This document shows positions 56,972 through 64,000 of a DNA stretch of 64,000 nt, piece by piece (positions within the stretch are counted from its first letter, which is position 1; each line of letters begins with the position of its first letter). The notes beneath the pieces were generated by a model. That model did not search any database, had not been told where the DNA came from, and saw only the letters and a program-made list of their open reading frames with translations. A program made the translations under genes and the position numbers. This DNA is from Theropithecus gelada (Eukaryota > Chordata > Mammalia > Primates > Cercopithecidae). The stretch covers positions 157,733,333 through 157,797,332 of the forward strand of contig NC_037671.1 in NCBI RefSeq assembly GCF_003255815.1, in the 5' to 3' direction.

Positions 56972-59900
56972 CCCACCTATGAGTGAGAACATGCAGTGTT
57001 TGGTTTTCTGTCCTTGGCGATAGTTTGCTCAGAGTGATGGTTTCTAGCTTCATCCACGTCCCTACAAAGGACATGAACTCATCCTTTTTGATGACTGCAT
57101 GGTGTTCCATGGTGTATATGTGCCACATTTTCTTAATCCAGTCTATCATTGATGGACATTTGGGTTGGTTCCAAGTCTTTGCTATTGTAAATAGTGCCGC
57201 ATTAAACATACATGTGCATGTGTCTTTGTAGTAGCATGATTTATAATCCTTTGGGTATATACCCAGTGATGGGATTGTGGAGTCAAATGGTATCTCTAGT
57301 TCTAGATCCTTGAGGAATCACACACTGTCTTCCACAGTGGTTTAACTAGTTTACAGTCCCACCAACAGTGTAAAAGTGTTCCTATTTCTCCACATCCTTT
57401 CCAGCACCTGCTGTTTCCTGACTTTTTAATGATCACCATTCTAACTGGTGTGAGATGGTATCTTATTGTGGTTTTGATTTGCATTTCTCTGATGGCCAGT
57501 GATGATGAGCATTTTTTCATATGTCTGTTGGCTGCATAAATGTCTTCTTTTAGAAAGTGTCTGTTCATATCCTTTGCCCACTTTTTGATGGGGTTGTTTG
57601 TTTTTTTCTTGTAAATTTGTTTCAATTCTTTGTAGATTCTGGATATTAGCCCTTTTTCAGATGAGTATATTGTAAAAATGTTCTCCCATTCTGTAGGTTG
57701 CCTGTTCACTCTGATGGTAGTTTCTTTTGCTGTGAAGAAGCCCCTTAGTTTAGTTAGATCCCATTTGTCAATTTTGGCTTTTCTGCCATTGTTGTTGGTG
57801 TTTTCATCATGAAGTCCTTGCACATGCCTATGTCCTGGATGGTATTGCCTAGGTTTTCTTCTAGGGCTTTTATGGTTTTAATTCTAACATTTAAGTCTTT
57901 AATCCACCTTGAATTAATTTTTGTATAAGGTGTAAGGAAGGGATCCAATTTTGGCTTTCTACATATGGCTAGCCAGTATTCCCAGCACCATTTATTAAAT
58001 AGGGAATCCTTTCCTCATTTCTTGGTGTTGTCAGGTTTGTCAAAGATCAGATGGTTGTAGATGTGTGATATTATCTCTGAGGGCTCTGTTCTGTTCCATT
58101 GGAAGATAGCTCTGTTTTGGTTCCTGTACCATGCTGTTTTGGTTACTGTAGCCTTGTAGTATAGTTTGAAGTCAGCCAGCATCTTGCCTCCAGCTTTGTT
58201 CTTTTTGCTTAGGATTGTCTTGGCAATGCGGGCTCTTTTTTGGTTCCATATGAACTTTAAAGTAGTTTTTTCCAATTCTGTGAAGAAACTCATTGGTAGC
58301 TTGATGAGGATGGCATTGAATGTATAAATTACCTTGGGCAGTATGGCCATTTTCACGATATTGATTCTTCGTATCCATGAGCATGGAATGTTCTTCTATT
58401 TGTTTGTGTCCTCTTCTATTTCATTGAGCAGTAGTTTGTAGTTCTCCTTGAAGAGGTCCTTCACATCCCTTGTAAGTTGGATTCCTAGGTATTTTATTCT
58501 CTTTGTAGCAATTGTGAATGAGAGTTCACTCATGATTTGACTTTCTGTTTGTCTCTTATTGGTGTAAAGGAATGCCTGTGACTTTTGCACATTGATTTTG
58601 TATCTTGAGACTCTGCTGAAGTTGCTTATCAGCTCAAGGAAATTTTGAGCTGAGATGATGGGGTTTTCTAAATCTACAATCATGTCATCTGCAAACAGGG
58701 ACAATTTGACTTCCTCTTTTTCTAATTGAATACCCTTTATTTCTTTCTCCTGCCTGATTGCCCTGGTCAGAACTTCCAACACAATGTTGAATAGTAGTGG
58801 TGAGAGAGGGCATCCCTGTCTTGTGCCAGTTTTCAAAGGGAATGCTTCCAGGTTTTGCCCATTCAGTATGATATTGGCTGTGGGTTTGTCATAAATAGCT
58901 CTTATTATTTTGAGAAACATTCCATCAATACGGAATTTATTGAGCATTTTTAGCATGAAGGACTGTTGAATTTTGTCAAAGCCCTTTTCTACATCTATTG
59001 AGATAATCATGTGGTTTTTGTCTTTGGTTCTCTTTAGATGATGGATTATGTTTATTGGTTTGCATATGTTGAATCAGCCTTGCATCCCAGGGATGAAGCC
59101 CACTTGATCATGGTGGATAAGCTTTTAGATGTGCTGCTGAATCCGATTTGCCAGTATTTTATTGAGGATTTTTGCATCAATGTTCATCAGGGATGTTGGT
59201 CTAAAATTCTCTTTTTTTTGTTGTGTCTCTGCCAGGCTTTGGTATCAGGATGATGCTGGCTTCATAAAATGAGTTAGGGAGGACTCCCTCTTTTCTATTG
59301 ATTGGAATAGTTTCAGAAGGAATGGTACCATCTCCTCTTTGTACCTGTGGTAGAATTTGGCTGTGAATCCATCTGGTCCTGGACTTTTTGGTTGGTAGGC
59401 TGTTAATTATTGCCTCAATTTCAGAGCCCGTTATTGATCTATTCAGGAATTCAACCATTTCTTGGTTAGTCTTGGGAGGATGTATGTGTCCAGGAATTTA
59501 TCCATTTCTTCTAGATTTTCTAGTTAATTTACATAGAGGTGTTTATAGTATTCTCTGATGGTAGTTTGTATTTCTGTGGGATTGGTGGTGATATCCTCTT
59601 TATCATTTTTTATTGTGTCTGTTGGATTCTTCTCTCTTTTCTTCTTTATTAGTCTTGCTAGCAGTATATCAATTTTGTTGATCTTTTCAAAAAACCAGCT
59701 CCTGGATTCATTGATTTTTTGAAGATTTTTTGGTGTCTCTATCTCCTTCAGTTCTGCTCTGATCTAGTTATTTCTTGCCTTCTGCTAGTGTTTGAATGTG
59801 TTTGCTCTTGTTTCTCTAGTTCTTTTAATTGTGATGTTAGGGTGTCAATTTTAGATCTTTCCTGCTTTCTCTTGTGGGCATTTAGTGCTATAAATTTCCC

Positions 59901-60796
59901 TCTACACACTGCTTTAAATGTGTCCCAGAGATTCTGGTATGTTGTGTCTTTGTTCCCACTGGTTTCAAAGAACATCTTTATTTCTGCCTTTATTTCGTTA
60001 TGTACCCAGTAGTCATTCTGGAGCATGTGGTTCAGTGTTCATGCAGTTGAGTAGTTTAGAGTGAGTTTCTTAGTCCTGAGTTCTGGTTTGATTGCACTGT
60101 GGTCTGACAGACAGTTTGTTATAATTTCTGTTGTTTTAAATTTGCTGAGGAGTGCTTTACTTCCAACTATGTGGTCAATTTTGGAATAAGTGCGATGTGG
60201 TGCTGAGAAGAATGTATATTCTGTTGATTTGGGGTGGAGAGTTCTGTAGATGCCTATTAGGTCCACTTGGTGCAGAGTTGAGTTCAATTCTTGGATATCC
60301 TTGTTAACTTTCTGTCTCGTTGATCTGTCTAATGTTGACAGTGGGGTGTTAAAGTTTCCCAGTATTATTGTATGGGAGTCTAAGTCTCTTTGTAGGTCTC
60401 TAAGGACTTGCTTTTTGAATCTGGGTTCTTCTGTATTGGGTGCATATATATTTAGGATAGTTAGCTCTTCTTGTTGAATTGATTCCTTTATCATTATGTA
60501 ATGGCCTTCTTTGTCTCTTTTGATCTTTGTTGGTTTAAAGTCTGTTTTATCAGAGACTAGGATTGCAACACCTGCTTTTTTTGTTTGTTTGTTTTCCATT
60601 TGCTTGTTAGATCTTCCTCCATCCCTTTATTTTGAGCCTATGTATGTCTTTGCATGTGAGATGGGTCTCCTGAATACAGTACCCTGATGGGTCTTGATTT
60701 TTTTATCCAATTTGCCAGTCTGTGTCTTTTAATTGGAGCATTTAGCCCATTTACATTTAAAGTTAATATTGTTATGTGTAAATTTGATCCTGTCAT
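56972..60796 (-). pseudogene. L1 ORF2 (endonuclease and reverse transcriptase), decayed
   Basis: The ORF2 start codon is at 60796-60794 and the normal ORF2 length places its end near 56972. The product would be the L1 enzyme that nicks target DNA and copies L1 RNA into it. Readable pieces are the endonuclease (60039-60599), linker (59201-59458), reverse transcriptase (58396-59010), and C-terminal pieces (58015-58356, 57302-57823, 56949-57209). The reverse-transcriptase active-site FADD is intact at 58695-58684. In the endonuclease the conserved GDFN motif reads GNFN; the changed codon is at 60356-60354. That Asp is catalytic in this nuclease family. The C-terminal cysteine region is partly preserved ('GTLLHCWWDCKLVKPLWKTV'). 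Frameshifts separate the pieces, so no full protein can be made. Confidence 0.92.
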
Positions 60797-60853
60797 TATG
60801 ATGTTAGCTGGTTATTTTGCCCATTAGTTTATGCAGTTTCTTCCTAGCATTGA

Positions 60854-61870
60854 TGGTCTTTACAAATTTGGCATGTTTTTGTAGTGGCTGGTACCGGTTG
60901 TTCCTTTCCATGGTTAGTGCTTTCTTCAGGAGCTCTTATAAGGCAGGCCTGGTGATGACAAGATCCCTCAGCATTTGCTTGTCTGTAAAGGATTTTATTT
61001 CTCCTACGCTTATGAAGCTTAGTTTAGCTGGTTATGAAATTCTGGGTTGAAAATTCTTTTCTTTAAGCATGTTGAATATTTGCCCCCACTCTTTTCTGGC
61101 TTGTAGAGTTTCTGCTGAGAGATCCGCTGTTAGTGTGATGGGCTTCCCTTTGTGGGTAACCTGACCTTCGTCTCTGGCTGCCCTTAATATTTTTTCCTTC
61201 ATTTCAACTTCGGTGAATCTGACAGTTATGTGTCTTGGAGTTGCCCTTCTCAAGGAGTATCTTTGTGGCATTCTCGTATATCCTGAATATGAATGTTGGC
61301 CTGCTAGGTTGGAGAAGTTCTCTTGTATAATATCCTGAAGAGTGTTTTCCAACTTGGTTCCATTTTCCTCATCACTTTCAGGTACAACAATCAAACATAG
61401 ATTTGGTCTTTTCACATAGTCCCATATTTCTTGGAAGCTTTGTTCATTTCTTTTTACTCTTTTTTTCTCTAAACTTCTCTTCTTGCTTCATTTCATTCAT
61501 TTGATATTCAATCACTGATACTTGACCTAATTGGCTACTGAAGCTTGTGCATGCATCACATAGTTCTCATGCTACAGTTTTCAGCTCCATCAGGTCATTT
61601 AAGGTCTTCTCTGTGCTGTTTATTCTAGTTAGCCATTCGTCTAATCTTTTTTCAAGGTTTTTTAGCTTCTTTGCAATGGGTTCGAACATCCTTCTTTAGC
61701 TTGGAGAAGTTTGTTATTACCAATCGTCTGAAGCCTTCTTCTCTCAACTCATCAAAGTCATTCTCCATCCAGCTTTGTTCCATTGCTGGCAAGGAGCTGC
61801 ATTCCTTTGGAAGGGAAGAGGCACTCTGATTTTTAGAATTTTCAGCTTTTCTGCTCCGGTTTCTCCCCAT
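60854..61870 (-). pseudogene. L1 ORF1 (RNA-binding chaperone), decayed
   Basis: The ATG at 61870-61868 starts ORF1 ('MGRNRSRKAENSKNQSASSL'). This would encode the L1 RNA-binding protein, with a disordered N-terminus, coiled coil, RRM and C-terminal domain. The N-terminal piece is open at 61652-61870. The RRM/C-terminal piece is open at 61032-61415 and carries the conserved 'RRATPRHITVRFTEVEMKEK' block. Stops and frameshifts lie between them and near the end. The expected stop near 60854 is inferred from the usual 338-residue length. Confidence 0.88.
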
Positions 61871-62876
61871 CTTTGTGGTTTTATCTACCTTTGATCTTTG
61901 ATGATGGTGAGGTACAGATGGGGTTTTGGTGTGGATGTCCTTTCTGTTTATTTGTTGTCCTTCTAACAGTCAGGACTTTCAGCTGCAGGTCTGTTGGAGT
62001 TTGCTGGAGGTCCACTCCAGGCCCTGTTTGCCTGGGTATCACCAGCGGAGGCTGCAGCACAGCAAATATTGCAGAACGGCAAATGTTGCTGCCTGATCCT
62101 TCCTCTGGAAGCTTCATCTCAGAGGGGCATCCAGCTATATGAGGCGTCAGTTGGCCCCTACTGGGAGGTGTCTCCCAGTTAGGCTACTCAGGGGTCAGTG
62201 ACCCACTTGAGAAGGCAGACTGTCCATTCTCAGATCTCAAACTGCGTGCTGGGAGAACCACTACTCTCTTCAAAGCTGTCAGACAGGGATGTTTAGGTCT
62301 GCAGAAGTTTCTGCTGCCTTTTGTTCAGATATGCCCTGCCCCCAGATGTGGAGTCTACAGAGGTAAGCAGTCCTCCTTGAGCTGTGGTAGGCTCCACCCA
62401 GTTCAAGTTTCCCGGCCACTTTGTTTACCTACTGAAGCCTCAGCAAAGGCAGATGCCCCTCCTCCAGCCTCACTACCACCTTGCAGTTCAATCTCAGACT
62501 GTTGTGCTAGCAGTGAGTGAGGCTTTGTGGGCATGGGACCCTCCAAGCCAGGCACGGGATATAATCTCCTGTTGTGTCATTTGCTAATACCTTTGGAAAA
62601 GTTCAGTATTTGGGTGGTGGTGTCCCAATTTTCCGGGTACCATCTGTCGTGACTTCCCCTTGGCTAGGAAAAGGAATTCCCCAACCCCTTTCTCTTCCCA
62701 GGTGAGGTGATGCCCCATCCTGCTCTTTGGCCTGCCTCACCCACTGTCCAACAAGCCCTAATGAGATGAACCTGGTACCTCAGTTGGAAATGCAGAAATC
62801 ACCCATCTTTTGCATTGCTCAGGCTGGGAGTTGTAGACTGGAGCTGTTCCTATTAGGCCATCTTGGAACCTCCTTC
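61871..62876 (-). mobile_element. L1 5'UTR (sense and antisense promoter region)
   Basis: It aligns with 17514-18551 over its length. In L1s this region carries the RNA polymerase II promoter for the element and, on the opposite strand, an antisense promoter. Here the antisense direction points along the plus strand out of the element. Whether either works in this diverged copy is unknown. Frames at 61873-62142, 61994-62182 and 62384-62587 are not genes. Confidence 0.88.
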
Positions 62877-62879
62877 CAA

Positions 62880-63040
62880 AAGTAATTTTTTATTTTATTT
62901 TTTAAACAGAGTCTTGCTTTGTGCCCAGGCTGTCATGAAGTGGCGTGATCTCTGCTTACTGCAACCTGTGCCTCCTGAGTTCAAGCGATTCTTCTGCCTC
63001 AGGCTCCTGAGTAGCTGGGATTACAGGAGCATGCCCTCAA
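62880..63040 (-). mobile_element. Partial Alu, antisense
   Basis: A T-rich tail, then 'aacagagtcttgctttgtgc' and 'gtagctgggattacaggagc'. It is truncated at the Alu 5' end near 63040 and is moderately diverged. It abuts the L1 5' end. The frame at 62863-63180 is an Alu by-product. Confidence 0.88.
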
Positions 63041-63300
63041 TATTTTTTCAAAAAGGCAGTTTTGGGATTTATATATTGGTTTCACTTATTTATTCATTGG
63101 ATCACTTTCTTATTAATTCTATCCTTATTAATTCTTTTGTGATATTTATTTGTTCATTTTTTAACTCAACACACGTTTAATTCATTTGTTTTCAATCTTT
63201 CTGTTTATTAATAAAATATTTAGCACTATATATGTCTTTTCTCTGGACACTGTTAGCTATATAGACGTTTTATAATTTTAGAATAAATTTTCTCTTTGAG
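63041..63300. other. AT-rich DNA, possibly more old L1
   Basis: No clear family words are visible before about 63310. Confidence 0.35.
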
Positions 63301-63309
63301 AAAGTTGGT

Positions 63310-64000
63310 GTTAAGAATTTTCCAATTTCTAGGAAGTGGGAGCACTTTGTTGTTGCCTTCTTTTAGTTTCTAGTTTTGTTGCATTGTGATCAGATAATGT
63401 TTTCTGTATTAATTTTATGTTTCGAAATGTGCTGAGATTCTCTGTATTGGCTAGTATGATTCATGTCTGTAAAAGGCTTATGGGCACATGAAAACAAAAT
63501 GTGCTATTATTTCCAGGATTTAGTACTTTCTATATGTCATCTGTATATATGACATAATAATATTAGTAATAATATTAATATCATATCCTGATATTAAATA
63601 TTGTTATGCAAATATATAAGGGATGACTAATATTTTTTCTACCATATAAGTGACTTGATATTTCTTGATATTCTTGATATTTCTAGCTGCCAAAAGGATT
63701 TTATTTTTTAAGTCCAGTGACTTTCCTAAAAATGTTCAGGGTTGAATATCCATTACACATGACCTTTTCTTTGTATTTAGACTCCTGCTTTTGTTTTATT
63801 TTAGAAAAATTTTCTTAAATTGTAGCTTTAAACATTTGTTCTGTTACATATTCCCTCTTATACAGACTCCAATTATGCATATTATGTGTCTCTGTCTTCT
63901 TTTACTATTTTCTATTTCAACTTTCTAATTCTTTTTAACTATTTATCTTGATTGTATTTCCTTTTTCTCATTTCTCTCTTGTGTTCATTACTATTTTATT
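63310..64000 (-). mobile_element. Old L1 (L1M), antisense, ORF2 start and ORF1
   Basis: 'gttgcattgtgatcagataa' and 'aaatgtgctgagattctctg' are inverted ORF2 endonuclease words. 'tagctgccaaaaggatttta' and 'tacagactccaattatgcat' are inverted ORF1 words. An AT-rich insertion at 63540-63650 separates them. It continues off the right edge. Confidence 0.65.

Larger units (their letters stand above)
56742..62876 (-). mobile_element. Near full-length L1PA, antisense
   Basis: A complete-length L1 of about 6.1 kb. On the plus strand it runs from the inverted 3' end ('tactttaagttctagggtac') through the 3'UTR, ORF2, ORF1 and 5'UTR to the inverted 5' end at 'ggccatcttggaacctcc', including the L1 start region with its YY1-type CCAAGATGGCC word. 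Both ORFs are broken by stops and frameshifts, so it is an inactive copy. No convincing target duplication was found; an Alu abuts the 5' end. Confidence 0.95.

Noticed and set aside
63541..63600. AT-rich palindromic cluster, considered as a replication origin-like or fragile element
   Set aside because: Short 8-bp arms in very AT-rich DNA are expected by chance.
1..64000. CRISPR arrays, tRNA or rRNA genes, bacterial operons or a new defence system
   Set aside because: No regularly spaced repeats, cloverleaf-like genes or prokaryotic gene organisation are visible; the content is primate repetitive DNA.

Overview
The window is nuclear DNA from a primate, most likely an Old World monkey (cercopithecid). 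The Alu at 24835-25137 has the variant ends typical of cercopithecid AluY, reading 'ggcttgagccaccgcgcc' where human AluY normally has 'ggcgtgag'. The L1 3' end at 16588-17176 also matches the Old World monkey L1 type better than human L1PA. These calls rest on family recognition by eye; the species cannot be named.

I find no functional protein-coding, rRNA or tRNA gene. The sequence is AT-rich, and every long reading frame is either inside a transposable element or lacks the marks of a gene. The window is best read as intergenic or deep intronic DNA, made of old repeats (L2, MIR, L1M, MaLR/ERVL LTRs, short DNA transposons) with younger insertions on top.

Layout. 1-16.5 kb: an L1 scrap, L2 and MIR fragments, L1 3' ends, an inverted duplication (6407-6718 against 9573-9885) and an LTR-like repeat with a local palindromic rearrangement. 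16.57-18.57 kb: a nearly 5'-complete antisense L1 with target-site duplications, whose middle (about 4.2 kb) is replaced by a 10-N assembly gap. 18.7-31.7 kb: Alus, L2, MIR, a direct duplication of about 0.49 kb (20609-21100 and 23343-23839), a MaLR-like LTR holding a monkey-type AluY, and an L1M interrupted by an unidentified insert. 32.6-36.3 kb: DNA-transposon remnants and an L2 split by a solo ERV9-type LTR12 (34213-35664) with a 4-bp target duplication. 36.3-40.2 kb: unique DNA and an L1M with an internal duplication. 40.2-43 kb: an L2 split by a solo MLT2 LTR carrying two opposed Alus, next to an L1 fragment that has target duplications but no poly(A). 43-56.7 kb: L2, MIR, MaLR, THE1 and L1M fragments and one exon-like segment (47985-48130). 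56.74-62.88 kb: a near full-length antisense L1PA with decayed ORF1 and ORF2. 62.9-64 kb: an Alu piece and an older antisense L1.

No new biological system is visible. The points most worth checking are the two local duplications, the gap-collapsed L1, the LTR12, the unusual L1 insertion and the exon-like segment. Repeat names come from remembered consensus sequences; boundaries are usually good to about 10-30 bp, and tighter where target duplications are given.
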